Origin: Curvularia sp. ZM96
Taxonomy: Eukaryota; Ascomycota; Dothideomycetes; Pleosporales; Pleosporaceae
Assembly: GCA_022457065.1 (NCBI GenBank)
Contig: JAJGBQ010000003.1
Location: 2,790,001-2,854,000 of the forward strand
Length of the DNA: 64,000 bases
Direction: 5' to 3'
Of the stretch, positions 42,731 to 54,121 are shown in pieces (positions within the stretch are counted from its first letter, which is position 1; every line of letters begins with the position of its first letter). Under the pieces are notes generated by a model that saw nothing but the letters and a program-made list of their open reading frames with translations, was not told the DNA's origin and did not search any database. A program made the translations under genes and the position numbers.

Positions 42731-44445
42731 TCATATTCCTCCATTATCATCTCTGGCCCATAGCTTCACCGTGCGATCTTTTCCACCACTCACGATCCAA
42801 CGGGCATCGCTCGTCACATCTGTACTGAAGACGGGGCCCGAATGACCTTGCAGAGTCTTGCAGTGCGCCCAGTCGTCAGCCGAAAAGATTTGGACGTTCT
42901 TGTCGAATCCGGAAGAGATGACAAAAGTCGACGCTTTCTTGGGAATCAATTGCCCGTCCTCATTCTCTTGTAGGGGTATGCCGCTCGTTGGTCCATCAGT
43001 GCCCTTGAACCATCGCAAGTCGGTAACGCCTCCGGTGTTGGCAGCAATTGAGTTGGTCTCTCTCATGGCCCGAACATCCCAGCATTTCATGAACCCATCG
43101 CCTGAGCCAGAGAGCAGACGATGACCATCAGTCGCCCAGTCCAAACCGTAGATGGGCTTGATGTGACTTTCCAGCATGTAGATCACGCGACCAGTGCGTA
43201 CATCCCAAACACGACCAATGCTGTCGAGACCAGCACTGGCAACCAGAGAACCATCACCGTTAAAACTTACAGTGTAGACTTCCTTTGAATGTCCTTCTTG
43301 CATGAGGAGCTCCTGGCCAGTGTTTACGTCCCAAAGGCGCCAGGTGGTATCGTCAGAAGCCGAGGCTAGATATCGCCCACTGGGGTGGAAAGCTAAACGA
43401 CAAACACGGTCACTGTGTCCTTCGAGAGTGCGCAGAGGTTTGTCATCGTCGAGGGACCATAGCTGAACTTTCCCCCCTGCTCCTCCAGAGGCGAAGTTCA
43501 CGCTTCCAGATGAGACAGTGCTTCCAGGTAGGGTAGCACCTGGTATCCAGTCTATGCCTGTCGCACGTTCCGTATGTCCGCCACGATAGGCCTTTTTCTG
43601 CTCTAGGCTGGGGATCTCTAGCAGCGCAATCTTGCCGCCCCAGGTACCGTACGCAACGTATTGTCCGTTTGGAGAGACGCGCACAATGCTCACTGGCCGG
43701 TCTGCGGTTTGCGATCCGTAAAGCTCGAAGCCCCTTAGTCGATCCTTGATACCGTTGCGGAACTCAATATGCGTCTTGAGGGGTATCGTGGACTCGCGGC
43801 GTTGAAATGCGACTCGTTCCTTGGCTCGTGGTAGAGAATATTTGGCCATGTCTCTTCGCGCCTCCAAAAGTGCCTGAGTGCCTTGTGTGTAGAATTCTTC
43901 CTGTTCGTCTCCAGGCGCATCTTCCGCCTCTTCCATGGCTACATCTGCAGCATCTTCACCCAGAGCCTCCTGCTCCTCTGCAAGCAAGGCGCGGAGTCGA
44001 TCGCGACGTTCACCAGGACCCTCGCCAAACAGGATGATGGGTTCTCCTCGTGAGCGCAGCTTGGCCTTGACATCGCGATCGGCTGTAGGTACAATAATCT
44101 GGGCGGCTCGTCGCTTGCGGTCAAAGTCTTCCATGAGAGAAGCAGCCGACGCGTTTGCTCCACCGGGCATGGCATGGTTGCGGTCGAGAGCTGGGCTTGT
44201 CAGCGCTTTGGAATTGTGTGCATTCAGGGCGCATGTTTACTTACGGACATTGGCGAGCTCAATTCCCTCCATCGCATCGCTCTAGACGTCTTGGTCAGCT
44301 TTGGAGCTTGGGGAGGCTATATGTAGTGTAGGCAACTGGGTAGCATGTGAAGCTTGCTGCCTGGCATCCAGAGACAATCTACAGAGTAACTTACCGCGCC
44401 ATTCTCCTCCTCGACATAGGCCTGACGCGCAGGATGCATGCTCAT
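42731..44445 (-). CDS. PRP4: U4/U6 snRNP protein Prp4 (WD40)
   Basis: Three exons: 44445-44395, 44281-44245 and 44190-42731, giving 515 aa. The N-terminus has the PRP4-like/SFM region ('TADRDVKAKLRSRGEPIILFGEGPGERRDRLR'), then acidic residues and a helical linker. Seven WD40 repeats follow from about residue 180: 'GHSDRVCRLAFHPSGRYLASASDDTTWRLWD', 'GHSKEVYTVSFNGDGSLVASAGLD' and so on, ending in 'SGGKDRTVKLWARDD'. Prp4 holds Prp3 on U4/U6 snRNA in the tri-snRNP. The short first exon (MSMHPARQAYVEEENGA) and the 37-nt second exon were placed by splice sites and phase, with slightly less certainty than the large exon. Confidence 0.92.
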
Positions 44446-44937
44446 GTTGACTGACTGACTGTCCCGCAGCGGGGAAGGTGGTTTGCAGGTCGTGGGGGGC
44501 GTCTCTCGAAAAGAAGTTCCCAGCGCGACGCGGCTTTAGGCGATAGGGCTGAGCCTAGCGTCGGTTATGTCATTCTCCGCGTCTGAGGGAACCGCCTGCG
44601 CTGTCTGGCTGCCCAGACAAAGTGTTGCAGAGTTAGTGAACAGTTGTCCAGAGGACGGTGCAAGACGCCTTGTCCTCGCCTGCTTTTGTGGTCTTTGTTC
44701 CATCTTGTGCATCTGAAGACGATGCTCCCAGTACTCGTAAGTGCCACTATTCTCAGCAGCTAGCCGATCGGCAATGACGACGGCCAATGTGAATTCTTAG
44801 CCCAAAAGTCCTTTTTTATTTCAACGTCGTCTGTCGCAAAGGTACAGCGCCGCCATGATGCACTTCTCCTGACACCGATATCCTGCTGCCCACGCTTCCC
44901 CGTGCTAACTCGTCCTCGTCAGGCTTGGGCTTTGGCC
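44446..44937. promoter_or_regulatory. Divergent region, prp4 and ptc7, with possible 5' UTR intron
   Basis: 492 nt. On the plus strand a possible 81-nt leader intron (44842-44922: GTACAG ... GTGCTAAC...CGTCAG) ends 15 nt before the ptc7 ATG. A six-codon upstream ORF (44855-44872) in a strong GCCGCCATG context lies inside that intron. Splicing would remove it. Confidence 0.4.
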
Positions 44938-46251
44938 ATGTCATTTGCCATCACCAACGCTGCGGGCCTTGCGCGACTTTCACCAGCATCGCGACGCGCC
45001 TCTACGGGCTTCTTCCTGTTTGCTCTTTCCGCCTCGCCATTGGTAGCACCTGCCTCGACGAACCGCAGTACGGGCGTCCCCTTACACCGAGGCCCAAACT
45101 ACGCACAACCAACCTGCCCCCTCAACAGAGACACCTCGCCGGCCACAGTCGGCTTACGATCATTCCACTCGACCTCGCACAATTGGCAGAGCATGCCACG
45201 ATACTCCTACCATGTTGCCGCCTCCTACTCGGCCAAGCAGGACAACTTTGACGCCGAGCAGAACCTGTACACGCGTCCGTTGTATGACCCAAGGAAAAGC
45301 AAGATCGAGGATCTGCGCGAGTGCAAGGAGGCCATAGACAAGCGGAAGCGCGCAAGAAGCGGCCAGGACGCCTTCTTCTTCAGCCAGGTGGGAACCACGG
45401 GCACCACGACATTCGGCGTGGCAGATGGAGTCGGGGGGTGGGTCGAGTCTGGCCTTGACCCCGCCGACTTCTCCCATGGATTGTGCGAGTACATGGCCTG
45501 CGCAGCGCGCTCATGGCCACACGGATTCAACACAACGTTGTTGCACCCGAAGGATCTTCTCCAAGTTGCGTACGACGAGGTCACAGACGATGCCAGTATT
45601 GAGGGTGGTGGCAGCACCGCATGCCTAGCCGTCGCAGAACCAGACGGCCATGTCGAGGTCGCCAACCTAGGCGACTCGGGGTTCATGCACTTGGGTCTCA
45701 ATGCAGTGCGACATTTCACACAGCCCCAGACGCATGCTTTCAACACGCCCTACCAGCTCTCCAAGACGCCCCAACGCATGCTTGTGCAGATGGCCGTCTT
45801 CGGAGGCCCCACCACACTTTCAGATCTACCAAAGGAGTCGAGTGTAACGCATCATAAAGTGCGGCATGGGGATGTCCTCGTCTTTGCAACCGATGGTGTT
45901 TGGGACAATCTCAGCCCGCAGGATGTGCTGGGCATTGTTAGCCGCCAGATGGTCGAGCTAGGTGCTTGGGTCGAAAAGGACGGCACCATTGTGGTTGGAA
46001 AGAATCTATCAAAGTTAGTGCAAGCCGACTCGGCTCGCAAGGCGGACAGCTCCTCGCTTCAAGCAAAGGTCGCGGTCGCCATCGCAAAAGAGGCCAAGGT
46101 GACGGGGCTCAACACTCGCCGAGATGGGCCCTTTGCCAAAGAGGTGCAGCGATACTACCCAGGGGAAAATTGGCACGGCGGCAAACCAGACGACATTGCT
46201 GCCGTGGTAGCTGTCGTGCTTGAGGATGCCCCTCCACGAGCAAAGCTGTGA
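44938..46251 (+). CDS. PTC7: PP2C-type protein phosphatase Ptc7, mitochondrial
   Basis: A single exon of 437 codons from the ATG at 44938; the frame is open upstream but without an ATG. The N-terminal ~80 residues are Arg/Ser/Thr-rich with a hydrophobic patch, suiting a mitochondrial presequence. PP2C motifs: 'FGVADGVGGW' with the metal-binding Asp, 'GGGSTACLAV', 'VANLGDSGFMHL', 'VLVFATDGVWDN' and C-terminal 'KPDDIAAVVAVV'. Yeast Ptc7 dephosphorylates Coq7 and other matrix proteins to activate coenzyme Q synthesis. The yeast gene has a famous optional intron; here the coding part is uninterrupted, with only a possible leader intron. Complete for the family. Confidence 0.92.
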   Translation: MSFAITNAAGLARLSPASRRASTGFFLFALSASPLVAPASTNRSTGVPLHRGPNYAQPTCPLNRDTSPATVGLRSFHSTSHNWQSMPRYSYHVAASYSAKQDNFDAEQNLYTRPLYDPRKSKIEDLRECKEAIDKRKRARSGQDAFFFSQVGTTGTTTFGVADGVGGWVESGLDPADFSHGLCEYMACAARSWPHGFNTTLLHPKDLLQVAYDEVTDDASIEGGGSTACLAVAEPDGHVEVANLGDSGFMHLGLNAVRHFTQPQTHAFNTPYQLSKTPQRMLVQMAVFGGPTTLSDLPKESSVTHHKVRHGDVLVFATDGVWDNLSPQDVLGIVSRQMVELGAWVEKDGTIVVGKNLSKLVQADSARKADSSSLQAKVAVAIAKEAKVTGLNTRRDGPFAKEVQRYYPGENWHGGKPDDIAAVVAVVLEDAPPRAKL

Positions 46252-47173
46252 TCATTTGTAAGACCTACCATTTGGATGCACGTGTAGGCAACGGCGTTTT
46301 GGAGAAAGATTTGCACAATCGGGATCGGGGCAGGACTGTACACAATGCTCAAAAAGATATGATTTCATTGGCTGCTCTGGCTACGCAGTATCTTTTACCA
46401 AGCCTTCCGGTCTGGCATAGATGATTGGTTGTTGTTTGTGTCGCTACAGCGTGTTTCTACTTTTGATAGATGTCCGTAGGAAGGAAGAAGAGAGGCCGGG
46501 TGCCCTAGTACTAAGCTGTAGAGTATATCCACGTTTTGAGGGTGTTCCAAACTTGGTTGCCATCTTCATACAAGATTTGCGAGAAAACTTTGAAGACCAT
46601 CGGCCTTGATTGATTGCGCATTGACACAATAGAGACGAGGATTGAGGGTAGGATCCCAACAGGCCGAGTGATGTCCTGGTTTTGCGTCTTTGACACCAGT
46701 GCATGCATGATGACTACATTGAGCTGAAAGACTCGAAACGGGATGTTTAAAGTATTATGGTAATCACAGGACAAGAACAAAGCCTTTGCGTGACCATCAT
46801 CGTGACATGTTAAGCATGGAATTTCATCGCATGTGAACTATTCACAAGAGAAGAGGAGTTTTATTTCGATGCTTGCCCGCAGCTCTGCGCAGGTCCATCG
46901 AGTCCCCACCTTAGGCGTTTTGGCCATGTTTGTTTACTGCCATGCTGTGGTTGCCCGGCAACAAGACCACGCGAGAACAAGGATTGGCCGGTGCGCGCCG
47001 TGAATGTCAACGTCCAAACTCAACCACTACCCACAGAATCTCTACGACGAACAGCCGCCTCCCTCTTGGGCCTTATGTATGCGCAACTAATACTACAGCT
47101 TTCAATCGCTATCCACATTACCCAACCAACACACATATAGCGACGCGCCCTTTCATCCCGTCGCGATACTCGA
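46252..47173. other. Intergenic, 922 nt
   Basis: 3' region of ptc7 and promoter of mps1, both plus strand. I see no element beyond ordinary AT-richer DNA around 46730-46870. Confidence 0.5.
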
Positions 47174-49025
47174 ATGGCTACCGGATCCCCTACGCCGCTA
47201 GGCGGCTCCTCATATGGGCGCATGCGCGCACACTCGTCGATACGACCCCGAAGAGACTCTCCACTCTCTGTGCTGGGTCAATCGCAGGGCTTCTCCGCCG
47301 AAGCGCCCATGATGCAGAAAATCGACATTGGGGACAGCTCTGACGACGAGATGCCCCAACCTATGAAGCTCAGCGCCTTGACAGCAGCTCTACTTGCGCA
47401 AGGCAACGACGTCGAGTCACCAGAGAAGAGGAAACCTAAGCTCAAGATCTCGCGCAATGATTCACCTTCGAGTACGACTGTCCAAGACTCCGTCACACCC
47501 GCACCGAGTCTGCGGATAAAACGAGTTCCACTACGAGGCGCACCGATGAGAAGGTTGCGCCGAACCCCCCAGAGCGGAGAAGAGAACCCTGCCTCCCACG
47601 ACCAGGAGAACATGCCCGTCTCAGCCATCAAAACGCAGCCGGAAAACGTCCCTGACTCTGTCATGAAAGCCACCGACTCTGTCATGAAGGTTGCAGAGGA
47701 CCGCCAGATGCAATCACCTCCACAGCATCAGTCGCCTGTACAGAGATCTTCAAGCCAGCAGGAAAAGCCCATGCCACTACAGTCGATGGACGCAAATACA
47801 CCACGACGACCAGCACCTCCACCACCGCCAAAGATGTCTGTACTTGAGACAGCAACCACTGCTGCTGGAGCTGCCACTACCAAGACAAGAGAGAGGAAAA
47901 AGAGGGTCACACTTTCAGTCAACGGGAAGCACTACTCTCAAATGGATCGGATAGGCAGGGGTGGTAGCTCAGCAGTCTACCGTGTCATGGCAGAGAACTT
48001 CAAGACTTTGGCGCTAAAGAGAGTCAAGCTTGAAGATGCCGACGAGGCCGCTGTGCGAGGCTTCAAGGGCGAAATTGATCTGCTGCAAAAGCTCAAGAAT
48101 GTCGACCGAGTTGTACGACTGTACGACTGGGAAGTAGACGAGCAACGCCAAGTGCTGAGTGTGGTATGTAGGATGTATCCGGGACCCAAGTTTACTAGCT
48201 AACACCTCGCAGCTCATGGAACTCGGAGAGTCAGACTTGGCTCGCATAATACGAATGAAGCTCGACCCGGCTGACGGCGATGGCAAGCTCGACCTCAGCT
48301 TCACACGCTACTACTGGAAAGAGATGCTCGAATGCGTCGGTGCCGTTCACGACCACGACATTGTACACTCGGATCTCAAGCCTGCAAACTTTCTCCTCAC
48401 TTCTGGTCGCTTAAAGCTCATCGACTTTGGCATTGCCAATGCCATTGAAGTCGACCACACCGTCAACGTGCACCGCGACTCGCACATTGGCACACCCAAC
48501 TACATGTCGCCCGAGTCCCTCGAAGACTCTGCTGGCGGTGCTCGAGGTCTCCTCAGCAACGGCAACGGCTCCAAGGATATGGCTCTCGGCAAGCCATCTG
48601 ACGTATGGAGTCTGGGCTGCATCCTCTACCAAATGGTCTACGGCCGCCCTCCCTTTGCCCATATCGCCAACCAAATGGCCCGCGTCCTCGCCATTGTAAA
48701 CCGCGACTACAAAATCGAATTCCCGGACCTGGGCGTAGGCGACGTCCGCATCCCACCGGGTCTCAAAGCCACCATGCGCCGCTGCCTGAACCGCGACCCT
48801 GCGCGCCGTCCCAACATCGCCCAGCTTCTTGACGAACGCGATCCGTTCCTGTACCCTGACGGCGGCGATGACCTGAAGATTCCCCAGGAGCTGCTTGGTC
48901 AGATTATCCAGCGTGTTGCGGATCGCTTCAGGGACCCGAATAAACCTGCTCCTACCGATGACGAGATTCGGCAGTACCCGGCTAGTTTCTACGAGAAGAT
49001 ACGGCAGTTGTTGGAAAGTGAATAG
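47174..49025 (+). CDS. MPS1: Dual-specificity protein kinase Mps1 (TTK family), spindle checkpoint
   Basis: Two exons, 47174-48163 and 48213-49025, giving 600 aa. The N-terminal 245 residues are basic and Ser/Pro-rich with a polyproline run (APPPPPPK). The kinase domain starts at about residue 259, with glycine loop IGRGGSSAVYRV, Lys282 in ALKRV, catalytic HSDLKPAN (Asp384), DFG at 401-403 and 'IGTPNYMSPE' in the activation segment. The HSDLKPANF signature, rather than HRDLKPEN, is typical of Mps1/TTK. The kinase phosphorylates Knl1/Spc105 at unattached kinetochores and acts in spindle-pole duplication. The 49-nt intron lies in the hinge, just before LMELGE. Complete. Confidence 0.93.
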
Positions 49026-49573
49026 AGGAGTGGGAGAGTTTTACTTTCCTGCTTTCTGCCGTTTTCCCACCTCTTTCCTATCTTTTCTTGCACATCTCTC
49101 GACCTCCATTTTTTTCCCTTTCTCTGGATTCAAAAGGCGTTTCTGCTGCTTTCGCGGAGAGAGTGACAAGGAGTCTCTCTTTCTTCTTTTGCGCTCAATG
49201 ATTATGACTGGTGCTTTGGCGCTCGTGGGCTGTTGCATGTCCTCATTGTTTTGTTTTGTTTTTTCGGTCTTGTTTTGTCGTTGCTACCACCATCTCCTGA
49301 ACTACCTACTACCTGCTTGTCTCTCATATGCGTTCAAGCGTCACCTTTATTCTTTTGTACAGTCACGGCACAGTGTGTTGCTTTCCTATGTCAGGATACG
49401 CTTTTAATGCTTCATGATGGGTTGGGACTTCACGGTTGCTTCTTTGTACATATCATCGTGCTGCAGTTGAAGAAGGTATTGACTTTGTCAATTGATTACA
49501 TACATCCTACGTATCTCCTCCGCATGTAATGTTGATGGTGTGATCATGTGATCCCTCTGGGAGATCAACTACT
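49026..49573. other. Convergent 3' intergenic region, 548 nt
   Basis: Between the mps1 stop and the facing stop of the next gene. T-rich on the plus strand. Nothing recognised. Confidence 0.5.
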
Positions 49574-50418
49574 TCACATAAGTACCAGCTCACTGGTGCA
49601 CTCGATCTTGTGATCCCACTCGAGCTCTGTTTTATCCGGTCCCACGGTAAACTCCTTGCACGGGTCGCAGTCGAGAACCATGATAGTGATGTCCGTGCGT
49701 CCCTTCTCCTTCAATATCTCCCAGGTCTGCTTGAATAACCCTTCTGCAACAGACACAAACTTGTGTTCATACCACATAAGGGTAAGATGCTTGAGGCGGT
49801 GAAGGATGCAGAGAGCTTGCAGTTCCATAACGAACCAGTCGCGCAGCTTGATGTCTGGGTCGCGGTAAACGTCCATTTTCTCAACGTAAAGGCGGATGTC
49901 GGTAATGCTGGCCATTTGCCACTCCTGCATGTAGTCGAAGATAGAGGCATCGACTTTGCCAGACCAACCGCGGAAGCTGTTGACGGAGAATGGGAGAGTT
50001 CTAGCCTCATGGTATATCTGGCGGCAGACCCCGAGGAGGGATAGCTGCGACTTTGAATACTTGAACCGAGGCTTGACGAGGGCTTTGTCTCCGATACGGA
50101 TAATGGGTACAGCAAAAACGTGTTCGAAGATTTTCGTGCGCAGCTCAGCGGGGAGACGCAGAAGCGGCGAAGTGTGCTGATTCTTGCGGAATCTTGGAGA
50201 ATGGGTGTTGGTAACTGAGGCGTGTGGTGCATTGTGCATTGTGCATGGTGTATGGTGTATGAGGCATGGGGCATGGGATATGGTGGATGGCGGATGGTGG
50301 ATGGGGTGAGGGGAGTGAATACTTACACCGACGCGAGGTAATCCTCGGCCGCAATCTGGCGGTGGTAGTCGTGGGACGCCCTTGGGTCCGAGTTTGACCT
50401 AGCCGGGTTGGCGGCCAT
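49574..50418 (-). CDS. Fungal 'LRLPAELR' (2EXR/F-box-like) protein, copy A
   Basis: Two exons: about 50418-50327 and about 50200-49574, roughly 235 aa. It starts MAANPARSNSDPRASHDYHRQ. After the intron comes 'SPLLRLPAELRTKIFEHVF', the F-box-like opening of a family very common in plant-associated ascomycetes, then 'LLGVCRQIYHEARTLPFSVNSFRGW'. No enzymatic motif; the role is unknown, possibly a substrate adaptor. The exact splice junction is unsettled: GTAAGT at 50326 gives phase 2 and needs the weak acceptor CCAAG, while GTGTAA at 50328 gives phase 0 and fits the good acceptor AATCAG. The intron holds GTGCAT/GTGTAT/GGATGG simple repeats. A second copy lies next door on the same strand. Confidence 0.75.
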
Positions 50419-51189
50419 GGTTGCAGGTCGAGTTGAGTTGAGTGGGAGAGAGGAGAGACTGGGGCAGGAGCGTGGGCGCTCTTTATATACCCTAGGGTAG
50501 GTGCGAAACGACAAACGGACGAGAACCGAAAAGCGACGAGACAAGAGGCGGTCGACGAGCGGCGAGCAGCGAGCGACTTCGCTGCAAAGTGAATGTAGAT
50601 AGAAGAAGAAGCGGCGATGAGAGTGCGGTGAGGAAGGCGGCACCGGGTGCTCCGAAAACAGCGTGGGCATGTCTCAGATCAGGCTGCAGATCACGGTTGT
50701 TCAATGACTTCCTTGTTATACTCTTGGTTCATACTGTTGACATACAGGCCGAGTTGCTTTGCTTGAAGGTTTTGCTGGCTGAAGGCAGACAGCGACTTCG
50801 GAGCGTATCCTCATCCCCCCGGAACACTGGCCGCGGATGTGTTGTCCTTGGACCTGACGCGAATGAGACTCACGGGCTGAGACAGAGCACTTCAGAAAGT
50901 ACAACGCCTTGCCGGCCATTAAGTGTCCAGGTGACACATATTCGATAGCTGCAGCGCGGTCTTTGACACTTGAGAACTTGTGTAATCCTACACATCTCAG
51001 CTTAGTGCTAGATGCCAACTTTGGGCGTGGCTTCTGAATTTACACCGACTTGTAACTTGCGTTTGGATGTGATCGCCCGGCGATTTTTTGTAGTAATCTA
51101 TAATAAACCTGTACGCTCAAAATCCTTAAGTATTCACCCTTCTATATGCTCAAAACCGAACCTCCGCTCAGCGGTTGTGCATTGTAAGA
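50419..51189. other. Intergenic, 771 nt, between the two related genes
   Basis: Promoter of copy A and 3' end of copy B. Apart from the TATA box at 50481-50489 nothing stands out. Confidence 0.5.
50481..50489 (-). promoter_or_regulatory. TATA box (TATATAAAG) of copy A
   Basis: A canonical TATATAAAG on the minus strand, 63 nt upstream of the ATG at 50418. It is the clearest TATA element in the window and suggests an inducible gene. Confidence 0.6.
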
Positions 51190-52036
51190 CTACACCAAGA
51201 AAGTTACAAGTCTTTTCTTTTCGTCCAATACTTGTACAGTGTCGGTCTCAAATTCTGCCACATAGTCACAGCCCATTACCACAACCTCGATGTCGTTCGC
51301 TCCCCTGATCCGCTCCAGCTCGTCCTCAATCAGGATAGTCAGCCTCCCCTCCACCATTGCCCAGTCATAGTCCCAATCATGCGGACCAACCCACTCAACT
51401 GTGAGTTTGCGCAGCCCGCGAAGATAGCCCAGGACCCGTAGCGTTGTAAGAGCGTCTTGGCCAAGATCTACACTTGGACTTCGGCGGCCAAGAGCCGGAT
51501 AGTAAATCACATCGCTATATTCAAAATACACGCGGATATTGGTGATGGCGCCGACCTGGGCGTCAGTCAAACGGTAGTAGACAGCGAGCTGCATGTCCCA
51601 GTGGTAGCCGTGGAACTCATTTAGCGAAAACGGCAGCAGCCTCGCCTCGCTGTAAATTTGGCGACATGTTGTCAGTAGTGCTAAATGCCGTTTCCGGAGG
51701 TGAAAATAGGTGGCGAGATTGAGTTTCCGTCCGCGATTGCGACATTTGTGACGGCGCTGACAGTCCCTCGTGTTGCAGACACGAATCTGTATGCCACCGA
51801 GTACGTGACGGTAAATTAGTTCCCGTAGGTTGGCGGGAAGTCGGAGGAATGTAGAATCTTGTTCGATGTCGTTGGTGCTGGATTACGTAAGACAAGTGTA
51901 AACAGGTAAACACAACAACGACGCGCACGTACACCGTGTCACAATCATCCGCTTCATAAGTGTAGGCAGAACGGTCATAGGAATTTGGAAATTCACGCCT
52001 AGATAGGCGCCGCTTCAGTCGATGGAGAGAATCCAT
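51190..52036 (-). CDS. Fungal 'LRLPANLR' (2EXR/F-box-like) protein, copy B
   Basis: Two exons, 52036-51933 and 51877-51190, giving 263 aa. After a basic first exon (MDSLHRLKRRLSRREF...) the conserved core reads 'STFLRLPANLRELIYRHVLGG' and 'LALLTTCRQIYSEARLLPFSLNEFHGYHWD', parallel to copy A. A short Cys/His-rich insert (CNTRDCQRRHKCRNRGR) is absent from copy A. The C-terminal half (about 150-260) resembles copy A in layout: two helices, a Trp-rich strand and an acidic end. The 55-nt intron closes the frame. The pair probably arose by an old tandem duplication. Function unknown. Confidence 0.82.
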
Positions 52037-52542
52037 CGCTGTGGGCTAGGAGAGAACACAAGAGCGAAGGAAGAAAGGGTTGGGAAGTATCCAATCGGCA
52101 GGCATACTTGCGTAGAACAGTGAGTGTGAGATTTCTGCGATGTTATGGCATGTCAGCAGGGATGGTTATTCAGGGGTCGCTAAAATTAGGCTATCGCCAT
52201 CTCGATAAGATACAGGGGAGTACGCGGGTCACGGGACCTGCAACTACATACTAAGATCAGGAAGGATGCAAAGTAAAGCTATGGCATGATGACCTCTTTT
52301 AGGGCTACTTCAAATTAGTTGTTGAGTGAGTACATACACTTCTTCTCAAAAATAATAATACTTCAAGTACTACCTAAGATGGTGACACAACTTTTTCTTT
52401 CTTTTTATTTTGCGCCAGTCGCATGGTCAGCTGGGAGATCATGATGATGTCAAGATATCAAAGAGAGCAACAAGCTTCACAATACTGTCCAGTCGATTGC
52501 TGCATGACCAATCGACCCACTCGATTCAATCGCGTCGTCCCT
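52037..52542. other. Intergenic, 506 nt
   Basis: Promoter of copy B and 3' region of the TspO gene. AT-richer than its surroundings, especially 52310-52410. No element recognised. Confidence 0.5.
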
Positions 52543-53266
52543 TTAGTCCTTCTTTGAAATTGACTTGAAATCCCAGTTATTTAGATAGCCGGACCCAATC
52601 TGGATGAGTATTAGCCTCACAGCCGGCAAGAATATCATCTAGCAAGAGCTCTTACGCATAGGTAGGTCGCGAAGCTGACCCAGCCGAGGTATGGTGCAAG
52701 CAGCCATCCACAGACAGGGTCGACTTGGCCCCAGACACTGACAAGATAGGCGAGTGTACCGCCGAGAGCGAGGATATCGATCGAAGCGGCAATGGGCTGT
52801 TTGACGCCAAAGTAGAGAGGTGTCCACAAGAGGTTCAAGGCAAGCTGGATAGAATAGAGGGTCGCTCCGTGCTGTATTATGTCAGGTTGGTCACCAGTAG
52901 TCACGTGCCAACGGAACAATAGACGTACCTTGGCCAGGGCCACTGTGTTGGGGTTCAGCGAGGATGTGCCAGTGGTGTATGCGCGGTAAGCTGTGTAGCC
53001 CATGGTGGCATACAGGGCTGTCCACACCGGGCCGAAGACATAACCTGGTGGGTGCAGCGGGGGCTGCTTCAAATTACGATATTGTGTCTGGGTTACACTG
53101 GCTACATCGATTGTCAGAAATGTTTGCAATTGCACCGGCTTGATGAAAACTTACGACTGATGGCGAACCCAGTAGCTGTTCCGCAGACCAGCGGCAGCAG
53201 AATGGATACTGCCGGGTTCTCGAACGCAAAGCTGGGGAGGGTGAGAGAGGGGATGTAGGTTGTCAT
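52543..53266 (-). CDS. TspO/MBR (translocator protein) family membrane protein
   Basis: Four exons: 53266-53155, 53101-52929, 52871-52656 and 52599-52543, giving 185 aa. Five hydrophobic segments fit the TspO fold. Signatures: 'YRNLKQPPLHPPGYVFGPVWTALYATMGYTAYRAY' (the P-P-x-x-F-G-P-V-W motif), 'YSIQLALNLLWTPLYFGVKQP' and 'YLGWVSFATYLCIGSGYLNNW'. TspO proteins bind porphyrins, haem and sterols; bacterial, plant and animal members are tied to tetrapyrrole handling and stress, and the animal one sits in the outer mitochondrial membrane. Cellular location here is unknown. The 19-codon last exon supplies the conserved C-terminal end. All phases close. Confidence 0.92.
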
Positions 53267-54121
53267 GGCGGCAATGAGGCTCAGCTGGAGCAATGTGATC
53301 AACGTGTACCTGCGCAACGCATGCGGCCCTAGATAAAGGTTCTCGTCGAAACGGAAAAGCCGTCTGCACTCCACATGTCGTGACAATCTGGGCGTCGAGG
53401 ATCGAGTGGGCCTGCCAATCAGCTGCCTCGGCCTCCACGAGAGCAACGCGTTCACGCCCCGGCCCACTTTCCGCGCAGCCGTGGAACGCTAGTCCCGTCT
53501 CATCGTCGGCCTTCTCCAGCCCGACCGACCTCACCCTTCCTTCTGCCATCTCCACGCCCACAGGCTTCGTGCAGCCCGGGAGTCACTTCAGCACATCGTG
53601 AGTGCACCAGCTTCTCGTCCTTACCTCCTACCCCAATTGTTCGTACCCCTTCCTTCCTCTTGTACAGCTATCTTCATAGCTCCTACAGCTTTGTCCCCGT
53701 GGCCCTGCGCCCCGGCCTCCAGCCACCTCTCTTAACTTCCCGATGTGCGCCACGGCTCGTGTGCGATCAATCGCATCGCGTGCGTGTCGCCATCGTCGTT
53801 GTCACTGTCCTCTTGTCGCTCCTTAGATGCCTCCTCTCCCTCGTTACCTCTCACGCCCTTTTCCTGTCTCTTATTTGTCCTCTCTCTGACCGAGCCGTCA
53901 TGGCAAACAGCTATCCAGCCCGATTGCCTGCCAGGCATCCGAAATACCTCATCGCATTCTCCAGGCGAGATTGCGCGTCCGAGAGAGCGAAGTCTACGCG
54001 TCGGATACCTACGACCGTCTGATCGCGCTACTGGTCAACTACCGGAATACCTCGGTCCTTCGCTCAAGGATCCAGACACCCGTCAACCCACGAGGCCCCT
54101 AGACCCTGCACATCCGCAATA
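53267..54121. promoter_or_regulatory. Divergent region, TspO and ARS2 genes
   Basis: 855 nt. The right half is strongly pyrimidine-rich on the plus strand (about 53600-53900), as expected for a long ARS2 leader. No TATA box seen. Confidence 0.5.
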
